In this document: positions 28,123 to 37,176 of the stretch, piece by piece
Layout of the letters: each line of letters opens with the position of its first letter
Position numbering within the stretch: the stretch's first letter is position 1
Origin: Deltaproteobacteria bacterium
GTDB taxonomy: Bacteria > Desulfobacterota > Desulfobacteria > Desulfobacterales > Desulfosarcinaceae
Assembly (NCBI GenBank): GCA_021824175.1
Contig: JAKALP010000012.1
Coordinates: 62,001 to 126,000 of the forward strand
Length of the DNA: 64,000 bases
Reading direction: 5' to 3'
Made by a program: the position numbers and the translations under genes
The notes under the pieces: generated by a model
Told to the model about the DNA's origin: nothing
Databases searched by the model: none
What the model saw: only the letters and a program-made list of their open reading frames with translations

Positions 28123-29869
28123 CGGCGGCCTCGATTTGGATTTCAACGCCCGCCAATCGCAGGCGTTCCTTGCTTTCTAAGTCAAACGCAACAGCGCCCG
28201 GCTCCACAATCTGGCTGACCCCGCTTTGACGGCTGAAGACAAACCGGATGGCGTAGGGTTGCGCGTGGCTTTCCGGCGGCAGGGCCGGCGGCGAGGGCAC
28301 CAGCAGATCATTGAAGCTGCCGGTATCGCCCTCGGCATCGTGCGGCAAGGGCAGCACATAGAGCAGCTTGGCAAAGCTCAGCGAGCGCCACGATTCATCG
28401 GCCAGGGATTCACTTTGGTTCATGGTGTTGATCTGGTCCACAGCCAGTGAGAGGGCCGAAGTAATGGCTTGCTGGACCGGCGCGGTTTCGCCCTCGGGCA
28501 CGCCGATCACCACCTGCAGCAGCGTGGGCAGATTGGAATCGATGATCTCCAGGCTCCCCAGAACCGTGGTCTCACCGGCCAAGGAGAACTTGCCGTCCGT
28601 GATGGGCTGGCTGGAGTCGAGGATCTCCACATCTTCGATCTCCGGCACGCTGAGCACCAGACCAATGAGGCGGTTGGCGCTGCCTGGTTCGCTGGCCGGC
28701 AGGTTGGCGAAGTAATCGGAGATCTTCTTACGGACATTTTCTTGGGCGGCCCGCAGATCGGTTTCCAGCAGATCTGCGGAGGTGCGCACGCGCAGGGTCA
28801 GATCCACGCGGATGGGCGCGACTTTATCTTCCAGTGTCACCTGCACTCCCGCCGGACGGACATCGTAGATGGCGGCCAGGATACGCTGGCGCATATCTTC
28901 GTCCATGTCGGCCGCGTGGGGGATCACCTTGACCGCGCCGGTCAGGCGCCCGCAGGACTTTTCTTCCACCACTTCGGCCTTGATGCCCTGCCGCGTGACG
29001 GCTTCCAGAATGGCGCCCACCGTGGCCTTTTCACTGCCGTGCAAAAAGCTTTTGGCCCGGGTGCGCAGTTCGTTGTCACTCTCATCGGCATTGGACCGCG
29101 TGGCCGGGATGGGATTGCTCACGCCGGAGATGCCGGCAATGGGTTTGGCCAGCACGGTCAAAGTGTCGGCATCGGCCCCTTGGCTGTTCTGCTCCACATC
29201 GCGGGCCACGGCCTTGGCAGATCCCTGACCTTCCAGCAAAATGGTGTCTTTGGTGATTTCGTACTCCAGTTTGCCGTCGGCCGTCAGGATGCGCGTGCCG
29301 GCCGGGATATAGATTTCGCCGTGCCCGCCCTGGGTGCGCTTGAACACCACTTCGGCCGTAAAGCGGCCGGCCTGGATGCGGGCGATGCTCAGCAGGGCCA
29401 CCATATTGTCCAGGGCCTTGTCCGAGGCCGTGTCGATGAAGGCCGATTTGTACACCCCTTCCATCTGGGCGTACATGCGCGCGATCTCCAGGCCGATGGA
29501 TTCCGTCAAAGTGCGCAAGACGCTGCCGACCTGCAGATCGGTGGCCACCGCCTCGATGCCGGCGGGCATGTAGTCCACCTCAAACACCGTGCCTTCATCC
29601 GGGATCTGGCCGCTGGTGAGCCACTCCAGGGATTGCCCATTGGAAGACAACCCATAATCGGTGTCTTTGATGAATTCATAAGATTGACCGTTACGCAGCC
29701 CATTGACGGCCAGAATCTGCTTGACCGGCGTCTTTTCCAGAGCGTGGCTGTATGGCGCGGCCGTTGCCCCCGGCGGCGGGAAGGGATGACTTTCGGCGCT
29801 CACCCCGCCCAGAATGCCGGTCAGCAGATGATTTAATACTTCCGGATAACTTCTTCTGCGAAAAGTCAT
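28115..29869 (-). CDS. baseplate wedge protein, gpJ family
   Basis: A 584-residue baseplate J-like protein (P2 gpJ, Mu gp47, T4 gp6-type). Key stretches are AFIDTASDKALDNMVALLSI, PAGTRILTADGKLEYEIT, AKPIAGISGVSNPIPATRS and DESDNELRTRAKSFLHGSEKATVGAILEAV, all typical of the family core. It forms the baseplate wedge that changes shape when the sheath contracts. It starts one base after the gp25 stop and overlaps gpI, so the three baseplate genes are coupled. It has an extra ~100-residue N-terminal part compared with P2 gpJ. Confidence 0.92.
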   Translation of the reverse strand: MTFRRRSYPEVLNHLLTGILGGVSAESHPFPPPGATAAPYSHALEKTPVKQILAVNGLRNGQSYEFIKDTDYGLSSNGQSLEWLTSGQIPDEGTVFEVDYMPAGIEAVATDLQVGSVLRTLTESIGLEIARMYAQMEGVYKSAFIDTASDKALDNMVALLSIARIQAGRFTAEVVFKRTQGGHGEIYIPAGTRILTADGKLEYEITKDTILLEGQGSAKAVARDVEQNSQGADADTLTVLAKPIAGISGVSNPIPATRSNADESDNELRTRAKSFLHGSEKATVGAILEAVTRQGIKAEVVEEKSCGRLTGAVKVIPHAADMDEDMRQRILAAIYDVRPAGVQVTLEDKVAPIRVDLTLRVRTSADLLETDLRAAQENVRKKISDYFANLPASEPGSANRLIGLVLSVPEIEDVEILDSSQPITDGKFSLAGETTVLGSLEIIDSNLPTLLQVVIGVPEGETAPVQQAITSALSLAVDQINTMNQSESLADESWRSLSFAKLLYVLPLPHDAEGDTGSFNDLLVPSPPALPPESHAQPYAIRFVFSRQSGVSQIVEPGAVAFDLESKERLRLAGVEIQIEAADG

Positions 29870-29870
29870 T

Positions 29871-30329
29871 TTACGTTAGCTCCAATGCAAAAGGTCCAAT
29901 AAAAAGGCTTTTGGCGTCGCCGGACGGCACGACTTGCAGGCTGATTTCAATGGCCGAGCGCCGGCCCTGGGCCGGTTTGACGGTCACGGCCACCACCTTT
30001 TGGATGCGCCGCTCGTGCTGCAAACTCTCCAGAATGTAGAGCCGGGCCAGATTGCGTTTGGTTTCGGTATTCTCCTGGCCCACCAACTCATGCAGCCGCG
30101 AACCGAAATCCGGATGGCCCAGATGGGAGAGATCGCCCCTGGGCGTGAGCAGGCGGATCACTACGGCCTGGGCCAGGTTATCGCGTTCGTCACAAGTGCC
30201 CAGGTCGACGGTAAAACCTTTGCCGCCCGGCTGCCGCAGCTTGTCTTCCACCACCTGGTAGACCGGCCTGAAATCCTTGTGACGCACTTCCAGGCGGATA
30301 TCGGTCAGTAAATTGGATGTGCTGGTCAT
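29871..30329 (-). CDS. baseplate protein, gp25/gpW family
   Basis: A 152-residue gp25-like protein. The family motif is present as HPDFGSRLHELVGQENTETKRNLARLY split across the helix pair, with LESLQHERRIQKVVAVTVKP after it. gp25 nucleates the sheath on the baseplate, its handshake strand joining the first sheath ring. It lies between the PAAR and gpJ genes in the usual P2/Mu order. Confidence 0.92.
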   Translation of the reverse strand: MTSTSNLLTDIRLEVRHKDFRPVYQVVEDKLRQPGGKGFTVDLGTCDERDNLAQAVVIRLLTPRGDLSHLGHPDFGSRLHELVGQENTETKRNLARLYILESLQHERRIQKVVAVTVKPAQGRRSAIEISLQVVPSGDAKSLFIGPFALELT

Positions 30330-30452
30330 AGGCTATAGGGCCTTTCCTATCTCTACGCTGAAACTCGTACTCGTACTCGAAAATGATGACGAGTACGAGT
30401 ACGCGTACGAGTACGAACTGAGGGCAATGATGAATAGATCAGCCATACTCTT
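30330..30452. repeat. GTACTCG-type inverted repeat in the PAAR-gp25 spacer
   Basis: CTCGTACTCGTACTCG (30365-30380) faces CGAGTACGAGTACG (from 30391), giving a long hairpin built of a 6-base unit. A related copy lies at 59398-59448. No gene. Confidence 0.65.
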
Positions 30453-30848
30453 CTATCCCCCGATCATCACCGTGCCCACCGCCATGACCGTGCCGGCCGG
30501 CAGATCGGCCGGATCATTGCAGGTCGTGGCCATGTCGCCGTTGCGGGCCGCGGGCTTGCCGTTAATAAAGACCGAAGTACTTCCCATCTGGATCGTGGCC
30601 TGATTGGAGGGCGGTGTTTGAAACGGTCCGCCCTGGGGAATGTGGGACGGCATGTTGGTGGCTTTACTTCCCTGCACGGCCGCCGGCTTGCCTTGGATAT
30701 TGACATCACTGCTCAAACCGTCGTTGATCTGGCCGGTAAACGGGTGGGGCAGGGGCGTGGGCACCGGCCCGCCCGGCGACGGAATCATGATGATGTGCGT
30801 GTCGGTGGCGATGATTTGGTCACCTTGTTTGGCGGCGGGTTGGCCCAT
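30453..30848 (-). CDS. PAAR-domain spike tip protein
   Basis: A 131-residue PAAR-like protein with repeated KPAA/QPAAKQGD motifs: GQPAAKQGDQI, GKPAAVQGSKATNMPSHI, GKPAARNGDMATTCNDP, ending AVGTVMIGG. PAAR proteins cap the central spike of contractile machines and bind a metal at the tip through His and Cys; His at HPFTG and SHIPQG and Cys at TTCND are candidates. It follows the gpV gene, consistent with a tip on the gpV trimer. Confidence 0.9.
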   Translation of the reverse strand: MGQPAAKQGDQIIATDTHIIMIPSPGGPVPTPLPHPFTGQINDGLSSDVNIQGKPAAVQGSKATNMPSHIPQGGPFQTPPSNQATIQMGSTSVFINGKPAARNGDMATTCNDPADLPAGTVMAVGTVMIGG

Positions 30849-30995
30849 GGGTTACCTCACTTAAGGGTTATAGGCTGAAGACTGAAGGTTGAAGGCCCCT
30901 CTCCCCAAGGGGAGAGGGAGTAGTGCTGCCTGTTTGTCAGGTCTAAAACGATAGTATTCATTTTCCCTTCAGCCTTCAGTCTTCAGCCTTCTTTT
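30849..30995. repeat. GGCTGAAGACTGAAGG inverted repeat in the gpV-PAAR spacer
   Basis: AGGCTGAAGACTGAAGG on one side and CCTTCAGTCTTCAGCC on the other form long arms. A smaller CCCTCTCCCC / GGGGAGAGGG hairpin lies inside. A dispersed palindromic element; no gene. Confidence 0.65.
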
Positions 30996-31643
30996 TTAGT
31001 TGATATTGACGACGCTGCCCTTCAACTTCAACTCACTCTGCGCTTCCACGGCAATCGTCTGCCCCTCGATCTTTACTTCACCGCCCTTGAACTTCATGTT
31101 GCCATTGCTTTCGATGGTCACGGCGCCGTCGCGTTCGATCTTTACTTTGGCCTTGCCGCCGTCCACGCTGAGTTCAATGACCGGATCATCGTCCTTGGCC
31201 GTGACTTCCAGGGCGTCGCCGAGTTTAAACAGCAGTTGCCGGGTGTCACCGCTTTGCAGCTCCAGGTGGACGGCATCGCTGTCGGCCGCGCCCAGGGGCA
31301 GATGCATGACCGCCTGCTGATCGGCGTTGACCGGCGGCCGGTCTTCATCATTGTAGAGGCGGCCCGTGATGACGGGCGCATTGATATCGCCACCCACGAA
31401 CTGCACCAGCACCAGCTCGCCCACCGCCGGAATGCTGGCCGTGCCGATGCGCTGGGTGGCCACCGGCACCTTTTTGAGCACAATGCCCGAATCGCGCAGG
31501 GCCACGGTGCAGGCGAAGTTATCTTTATCGCCGCCGTCGGCGTGGGGATGCTGATCCTGCACCACGGCCAGTTCGGCCGTACGCACCCGTCCCAGCTCTT
31601 CTCGCACAATCTTGCGGATGGTGTCGAAAAGTGAATAGGTCAC
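30996..31643 (-). CDS. baseplate hub spike, gpV family
   Basis: A 215-residue gpV-like (VgrG gp5-like) protein. The N-terminal OB-fold (about 15-95) shows VALRDSGIVLKKVPVATQRIG, VGELVLVQFVGGDINAPVITG and RLYNDEDRPP. The C-terminal part alternates short strands (VTIESNGNMKFKGGEVKIEG, AQSELKLKGSVVNIN), as in the trimeric beta-helix spike. It begins with GTG at 31643 behind GGAGG and overlaps the gpD stop by four bases. Together gpD and gpV make the split equivalent of VgrG. Confidence 0.9.
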   Translation of the reverse strand: MTYSLFDTIRKIVREELGRVRTAELAVVQDQHPHADGGDKDNFACTVALRDSGIVLKKVPVATQRIGTASIPAVGELVLVQFVGGDINAPVITGRLYNDEDRPPVNADQQAVMHLPLGAADSDAVHLELQSGDTRQLLFKLGDALEVTAKDDDPVIELSVDGGKAKVKIERDGAVTIESNGNMKFKGGEVKIEGQTIAVEAQSELKLKGSVVNIN

Positions 31644-32704
31644 GGCACACCTCCGCCGCCGTTGCCGGGTTTGTAGAAATCGATGCGGCTGATAAACCCG
31701 CTCGTCTTGGAAAATTCATGAATCACCCGCGTGACCAGGCCCACGCCGTTTAATTCATCGGCGGGCAGATCCGCCACTTCAATGGTACTGCCCACCACCA
31801 CGGCCGGCGCGCCGGGCGTGATGATCCGGCCAATATTTACTTTTTGTTGCGTTTCGGCCGCCAACCCGTCGGCGGCCGTTTGCGCGCTTTGGGAGCTGCG
31901 CAGCGCTGGCGAAGAGATTACTTTTCGTATCGGACCGCCGCCGGCCTCGGCCGTCACCGAAGAAGGATCTTTTATCAGCCAACTCCAGGCCTCTTCCCCC
32001 TGGCTGCCGGCCGCGCCTTCACCCACCACGGCAAAGGTCAGGGCCGGACCAGGGCTCTGGCTGGCTTGAAAGGCCAGAATGTCCAGCCCGTAAGTAAAGG
32101 TCTGCGCCGGCTGCCCCTGGGCCAATGCTTTGAAGCACAGTTTGTCTTCGACGGTGAAGTAGGCCGCGAAACCGCTCATCCGCGCCAACTGCGCGATCTG
32201 CTCCCAGGCGCTGCGCCGGTCATCCACCACATAAAAAGGCAGATCCACGCCGCTTTCCACCGCGTCGGTCTGCACGCCGGCCTGGGACGCCAGGTCCGAC
32301 ACAATGTCCCCCGCGCTTTGCTTCTCATAGCTTTGGTTGATTCGAAACCGGCCAAGGGCGCTGGAGCCGTTGGCGGTCTCGATGCACTGGAAGCCGTGGA
32401 TGGTGAGGTAAATCTTGTCCACCGTGGCGGTAAAAACCAAGGTGGTTTCAGCATCTTCGTATCCCAAGGCGATTTCACCCGCATCATCCACTGCCACGGC
32501 CGGGGCTTGAGCATCATTGGAAAGCGCAATTAAAGCCAGATCCACATGGGGCGCCAGGGCGCAGCGCGACATGATGGACCGCGTGCTTCTCTGCCATGGG
32601 TCTTCGCCCGCCGCGCTTGCGGTCGGCCCCAAGCCGCCCCCCATGCGGATGGAAAGCGCCGGCCGGCGGACTGCATCGGGGTAGCTTTGACTGAGCGGTG
32701 CCAT
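31640..32704 (-). CDS. baseplate hub protein, gpD family
   Basis: A 354-residue gpD/gp27-like hub protein. Typical elements are FRINQSYEKQSAGDIVSDLA followed by SQAGVQTDAVESGVDLPFYV, SAWEQIAQLARMSGFAAYFT and VEDKLCFKALAQG, then the second barrel ending VGLVTRVIHEFSKTSGFISR. The trimer links tube and spike. It ends in a four-base overlap with gpV. Upstream, 10 bases separate it from the protease-propeller gene, so that large protein is co-transcribed with the hub. Confidence 0.88.
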   Translation of the reverse strand: MAPLSQSYPDAVRRPALSIRMGGGLGPTASAAGEDPWQRSTRSIMSRCALAPHVDLALIALSNDAQAPAVAVDDAGEIALGYEDAETTLVFTATVDKIYLTIHGFQCIETANGSSALGRFRINQSYEKQSAGDIVSDLASQAGVQTDAVESGVDLPFYVVDDRRSAWEQIAQLARMSGFAAYFTVEDKLCFKALAQGQPAQTFTYGLDILAFQASQSPGPALTFAVVGEGAAGSQGEEAWSWLIKDPSSVTAEAGGGPIRKVISSPALRSSQSAQTAADGLAAETQQKVNIGRIITPGAPAVVVGSTIEVADLPADELNGVGLVTRVIHEFSKTSGFISRIDFYKPGNGGGGVP

Positions 32705-32714
32705 TGTTTATTCC

Positions 32715-35700
32715 TTATAAAATCAGATCAATTTCATTATCGGTGCACCCACCGTTTTCCAGCCGCGCCCTCAATTGTTCCGCTTCGCCCTCGGCGTGCG
32801 TCTTCAAAGGCAAACCACCTTTGTCAACCAGACGCTTTAAATACTCCAGGCGCTTTTCTTTCACGATGTAATTGAGCATCACAATGATTTCATCGGCAAT
32901 GGCCGCGTTATCCATGCCATCGAACTGTTCGGGCACTTTAAATTCGCTCAGCCATTTGAGCATATCGCGTTGCAGGGCTTCCAGGAACGCTTTGATGGCC
33001 GGATCGGTTCCCGGCGGGATATCGCTGGGCCGGTTCATCACCAGCTTCAGGTAATTGACCAAGGGCGTGACCACGGACCAGCGGATGATCTCTTTGACCT
33101 GGGCATCGCGCTGCATCAAATCCACGATCAGCGGGCTGAACTTGTAGTAGTGCTCCCAGTAGTCTTTGAAGAATTGATGACCGGCGCGTGTTTTACGCAA
33201 AATATTATCCCGCACAAATCGTAAAAAGCAGACATCGGGATGCAGTACCGAGCCATAACCGGCCGTGGCGATGAAACAGCCTTCGCCCGTGCCTTCCTTG
33301 AAGAATTCTTCGGCATTCAATCGTCCATAGCCCCAAAGGTTGCGCCAGAGCTCATCGTTCATGCCGGTCAGCGTGCCGGGGTGGGCTTCGGCCGATTCTT
33401 TTAAAGCTTCCAGGATTTCGGAATAGGTGATGAGCTTGCGCGAGAAGACCAGGGCAACGGCGCCGGCCACATGGGGCGAGGCCATGCTGGTGCCGGGCAT
33501 CTTGATGAAATCGGGATCAGTAAAACCGTTGCTATCTTCGGCCAAGCGATCACGATTGGTCTCCGCCGGTAAACAAAAGCTGGAGCGGGCCGAAGCAATA
33601 AACCAGCCGGGGGCCGCGATATCGGGCTTCGGCCGCCCCGGCAGCAAATCTGGTGAAGTAGTGGAGGCCGCGCGTCTTGGTCCAATGCTGGAGAAGAGAA
33701 CCCGCTGATCGGTCCCGCCGGTCTTGCAGGCGGCCACGGCAATGGTAAACTTGGCGGCCGCTTCCGGCCCGATGGTGATCCAATTGTCTTCATCCGTATA
33801 AATCAGGGTATCGTCCAATTGGGTGGCCTGATCATAATAGGCATCGGCAAATACTGCTTCATCGGTCTCCCAAAAATCTTCGTTGAAATCATAGCCAAAG
33901 GTGGTTTCAGCGCGGCCGCCGGCCGTATACACACGGATCAGACGGTTCAAAGGGCTGGTGAGTTCATTGAGTCCGGGGCTTTCGGTGGCGGAATGGGGCC
34001 TGATCTCTACCCATTTTTCCGGTCCGGGCGGGGAGATGACAACGACCTGACTGGGCAAACCCGAAGTATCCACGATCTTTGCTTCCCTGGGGCCGAAGAA
34101 GACACGCATATCCGCTGTAAAATGGCCGCCGTCCAGCGTGACGCGCTCCCAGCCGATCACCGGCCCGTGGTTGGGCGTCGCCATCAGCAGCGACGGCGCG
34201 TCACCCGTGGTTTGCATTTGCAATGGAGCCGAATGGACCGCGCTGCCGTTGGGAGTAATTACGTGAATCTGAACACTGCCCGCGGGTCCCACCGGCACTT
34301 TTGCCCGGATTTGGGTGGCTGACACAAAGGTGACTCGGGCGGAAGCAAAATGGTCCCTGATGATATTATCCGTATTGGCGCCAAAGGGATCATTGCCGAA
34401 TACTACCTTGGTCCGGTTGGCGATGAAATTGGTGCCGGTGATGGTGAATTCGCGCTGTTGCAACATGCCGCATTGCAGGGCCGGCGTGATATTGGTGATG
34501 GTGGGAGCGGGCCCCGACGCGCCTGGGTTTTCAAAGCGCAGGCCGCGGTAGAGTACGCCGGTATCAATGCCGCTGTTGGTGACATAGACATCATACTCTC
34601 CGTCCGCGGGCACGGGCGGCAAAGTGGCGATCAGGCGCTTGGAATTAATGACTTTGACGGTCAAGGCCTGGCGGCGGACATCTTCCACCTGCCAACTGCC
34701 TCCGCCGAGCAGGGCAGTGCTGGAGAAGGTCGTGGTGACAAAGGCCACGCTGGTGGCTTGGTCCACAAAGTTATCGCCCGTGATCTCTACATCGATCCAC
34801 CCCTGGGTGGAGCACACCGCGGGGGTAACGGCGTTCACCTCGGGACGGCCGGCCGAGCCGCCCCAGGACCAGGCGTCGAAGAGTACTTCGTTGTTGGCTT
34901 TGGCGGCATAGTTTTGAACATTGAGACATACTTGCCAGGTGCCGGGAATGATGGGTTTGGTGGGGATGCGCACCAGTTCTTCGATGGCATCGCCATTGAG
35001 TCCGGCGCGCGAAATGGTCTGGGCGCCGGATTCGGTCCAGTACATTTTGCCACCGGCTTTATCCAGGGCGATATCCTTGGGATAGCTCAAAGCCGACGGG
35101 ACCAGCAGCTCCACATTGGTGCCGTCCAGATCGGCGCGCTGTATCTTTTCCGTGCCTGAATCGATCCAGTAGATTTTGCCGCCGGCCTTATCAATGGCGA
35201 TGCCTTTGGGATTGACCAGGTCCTGGGACACCAGCGTTTGAATGCCAGCGCCATCCAGGCCGGCCCGGCGGATGCTGTGGGAGCCTGATTCGGTCCAGTA
35301 CATTTTGTTGCCGGCTTTATCCAGGACGATTCCCTTGGGCGCATTTAAGCCGGAAGCAATTATATCTTCAACATTGCTGCCGTCCAGGTTGGCGCGTTGA
35401 ATTTTTTGCGAACCGCTGTCGGTCCAATAGATTTTGCCGCCGGCCACATCCAGATCGATCCCCCGGGGCGCATTGAGGCCCGTGGTCACTAAATCTTGCA
35501 CATTGGCGCCGTTGAGATCCGCCCGTTGAATCTTCTTCGCGCCGCCGTCGATCCAGTAGATTTTACTATGGGTCGTATCCAGGGCGATACCGTTGGGAGC
35601 CTTGAGATTGCTGGAGACCAGGTCTTCGATGCCCGTTCCGTCCAGATTGGATCGCTGAATTTTGTGCAGTCCCAGATCGATCCAGTACATCTTACCGGCC

Positions 35701-37160
35701 GTTGGGTGCACGGCCAAGCCATAGAGAAAAGGCGTGCCGCTGCCCACATTGACGATCAATTGTTTGTCGCCGTTATAGGGACTGGGCTGGGAATAAGAGA
35801 CCTGGATGGTGTTGTCCAAATTGGCTGCGCCGGTATCGGTGCGGAAGATCTTCACCCGGTTGTCAAAAATAGAGGCGGGTTGGCTCTCCGGATTGAATCG
35901 GCCCGTGGTGCCGGAAGCGTTGATTCCAGCTTCGGGATAGGCGGGCCACTTGACTTCCACCTCGAAGGTGTCGCTGCCCTTGTACCAGATCTCTATGTGA
36001 TCATTGTAGCGATTGCTTTTGCGCAAAATCCAGTCGATTACGCAGGGATTGACGGCGCCCGGATTGCCGCCGGCGCCTTTTCTGGCGCGCACATGGGTTT
36101 TTTCATCGGCGCTGTTGCCGGCGGAAGTGACCAGAGCCTGGCCTTTATAATTGTTGTTAAACAGATGGTTGATCTGGCGCGAATCAGCACCACTGCCGTC
36201 ATGGGGGCCGGATGAGCTGCCCATGCTGTAGTTGATCACGAAGGGTTTGTTATGGGCCGCCGCAATGCCGCGGATGTATTGAATACCGTCATACAGGGCC
36301 GTATCGGTATAGTCTGAAACCACCACCACAATGTCTGCTTCGGGGGCCACCCCCATGAATTCAGTGTGATTGCCGGCGGCGATGCCGGCCACATGGGTGC
36401 CGTGGCCCACCATATCGCGATGGCGCACAAAGCGCGGGGTATTGGGCGGCGTCACCGCCGCGGCCAGTGGCGGCGGCGGCAAGTATTTGCGGTCATTGCC
36501 GTGGCTCTGGATCTCGGCGATGGTGTATTCAATATCTTCTTTGGTATACTCCACGCCCCGCACCGTCTCAATCAGTGAACGGATGCGGTTCCATTCAATG
36601 AGGTCCGTGTCTCCGGATTGAAGCGTTTCTTCCACCAGATCGCTCAGATCGCGCGTGCGGGTGTGGCTGGCGATGGTGGGAGAAGTTTCGTAACGGGCAT
36701 CCTCGGGCTCCAGATTGAGATCCCATATGCATAAAATCCGGCTTTGATTGCCGTTGCGGAAAGCCGGGTGCATGAAATCAATGCCCGTATCAATAATGCC
36801 GACAATGGCGCCGCGGCCTTTGACCGGTCCGCCGTTGCCGCTGCGCTGGTGGAGCTGGTCAGCTTTGATGAACGGAACACTGTCGCGCAGTTCCGTCCGG
36901 TGAAAACGGGCAATGCGGATGTGGCGGATGCGCTCGGCATCGCACAAGCGCGGCACCTGCTCCAGCGGCAGGCGGATGTTGCCCTGATATTCATCCCCAT
37001 CCGATCCAAGGTAATCAATCATCAGATCCACCAGAAAGTCGCCGGAGGGGTATTGATGCACACTGAGGCTCTTGCGCAACTCCACCCGGCTGCGTTCTTC
37101 GGGGGTCATATCCAGCAGCAGAGTGATATAGGGATCTAGTTTGTCTTCTATGTTGCCCAT
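32715..37160 (-). CDS. subtilase with YWTD propeller, TIG domains and CFIATA tail in the CIS operon
   Basis: A 1481-residue S8-family protease without a signal peptide. The catalytic triad is intact: Asp124 in GIIDTGID, His253 in GHGTHVAG, Ser1225 in PGTSMASPH, with the oxyanion Asn349 in SAGNS. A jelly-roll insert begins after Asn349 (DHIEIWYKGSDTFEVEV) and ends at PGTWQVCLNV. Inside it, residues 479-737 form six ~43-residue YWTD/LDLR-type blades (KMYWIDLG, KIYWIDGG, KIYWTDSG, KMYWTESG, KIYWIDSG, KMYWTESG). Three TIG/IPT-like modules (~775-1090) precede the Ser segment. After the protease come GCFIATAGYGS near 1294 and a helical C-terminus. Sitting between the tape-measure candidate and gpD, it could be an effector, a maturation protease or a baseplate part; the lack of export signal fits loading into the machine. 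Confidence 0.88.
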   Translation of the reverse strand: MGNIEDKLDPYITLLLDMTPEERSRVELRKSLSVHQYPSGDFLVDLMIDYLGSDGDEYQGNIRLPLEQVPRLCDAERIRHIRIARFHRTELRDSVPFIKADQLHQRSGNGGPVKGRGAIVGIIDTGIDFMHPAFRNGNQSRILCIWDLNLEPEDARYETSPTIASHTRTRDLSDLVEETLQSGDTDLIEWNRIRSLIETVRGVEYTKEDIEYTIAEIQSHGNDRKYLPPPPLAAAVTPPNTPRFVRHRDMVGHGTHVAGIAAGNHTEFMGVAPEADIVVVVSDYTDTALYDGIQYIRGIAAAHNKPFVINYSMGSSSGPHDGSGADSRQINHLFNNNYKGQALVTSAGNSADEKTHVRARKGAGGNPGAVNPCVIDWILRKSNRYNDHIEIWYKGSDTFEVEVKWPAYPEAGINASGTTGRFNPESQPASIFDNRVKIFRTDTGAANLDNTIQVSYSQPSPYNGDKQLIVNVGSGTPFLYGLAVHPTAGKMYWIDLGLHKIQRSNLDGTGIEDLVSSNLKAPNGIALDTTHSKIYWIDGGAKKIQRADLNGANVQDLVTTGLNAPRGIDLDVAGGKIYWTDSGSQKIQRANLDGSNVEDIIASGLNAPKGIVLDKAGNKMYWTESGSHSIRRAGLDGAGIQTLVSQDLVNPKGIAIDKAGGKIYWIDSGTEKIQRADLDGTNVELLVPSALSYPKDIALDKAGGKMYWTESGAQTISRAGLNGDAIEELVRIPTKPIIPGTWQVCLNVQNYAAKANNEVLFDAWSWGGSAGRPEVNAVTPAVCSTQGWIDVEITGDNFVDQATSVAFVTTTFSSTALLGGGSWQVEDVRRQALTVKVINSKRLIATLPPVPADGEYDVYVTNSGIDTGVLYRGLRFENPGASGPAPTITNITPALQCGMLQQREFTITGTNFIANRTKVVFGNDPFGANTDNIIRDHFASARVTFVSATQIRAKVPVGPAGSVQIHVITPNGSAVHSAPLQMQTTGDAPSLLMATPNHGPVIGWERVTLDGGHFTADMRVFFGPREAKIVDTSGLPSQVVVISPPGPEKWVEIRPHSATESPGLNELTSPLNRLIRVYTAGGRAETTFGYDFNEDFWETDEAVFADAYYDQATQLDDTLIYTDEDNWITIGPEAAAKFTIAVAACKTGGTDQRVLFSSIGPRRAASTTSPDLLPGRPKPDIAAPGWFIASARSSFCLPAETNRDRLAEDSNGFTDPDFIKMPGTSMASPHVAGAVALVFSRKLITYSEILEALKESAEAHPGTLTGMNDELWRNLWGYGRLNAEEFFKEGTGEGCFIATAGYGSVLHPDVCFLRFVRDNILRKTRAGHQFFKDYWEHYYKFSPLIVDLMQRDAQVKEIIRWSVVTPLVNYLKLVMNRPSDIPPGTDPAIKAFLEALQRDMLKWLSEFKVPEQFDGMDNAAIADEIIVMLNYIVKEKRLEYLKRLVDKGGLPLKTHAEGEAEQLRARLENGGCTDNEIDLIL
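34952..35726 (-). repeat. six tandem ~129-bp coding repeats (YWTD blades)
   Basis: Six in-frame units encode the blades of the propeller in the subtilase. The DNA units are clearly similar to each other (repeated GATTTTGCCGCCGGC and related stretches), which suggests recent amplification or gene conversion. Confidence 0.85.
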
Positions 37161-37176
37161 TAATAGTTAACCTTTA

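Noticed and set aside
34950-35730. Regular ~129-base tandem repeats that could be taken for a CRISPR-like or satellite array
   Set aside because: They are in frame within the subtilase gene and translate into YWTD propeller blades; unit size and lack of unique spacers exclude CRISPR.
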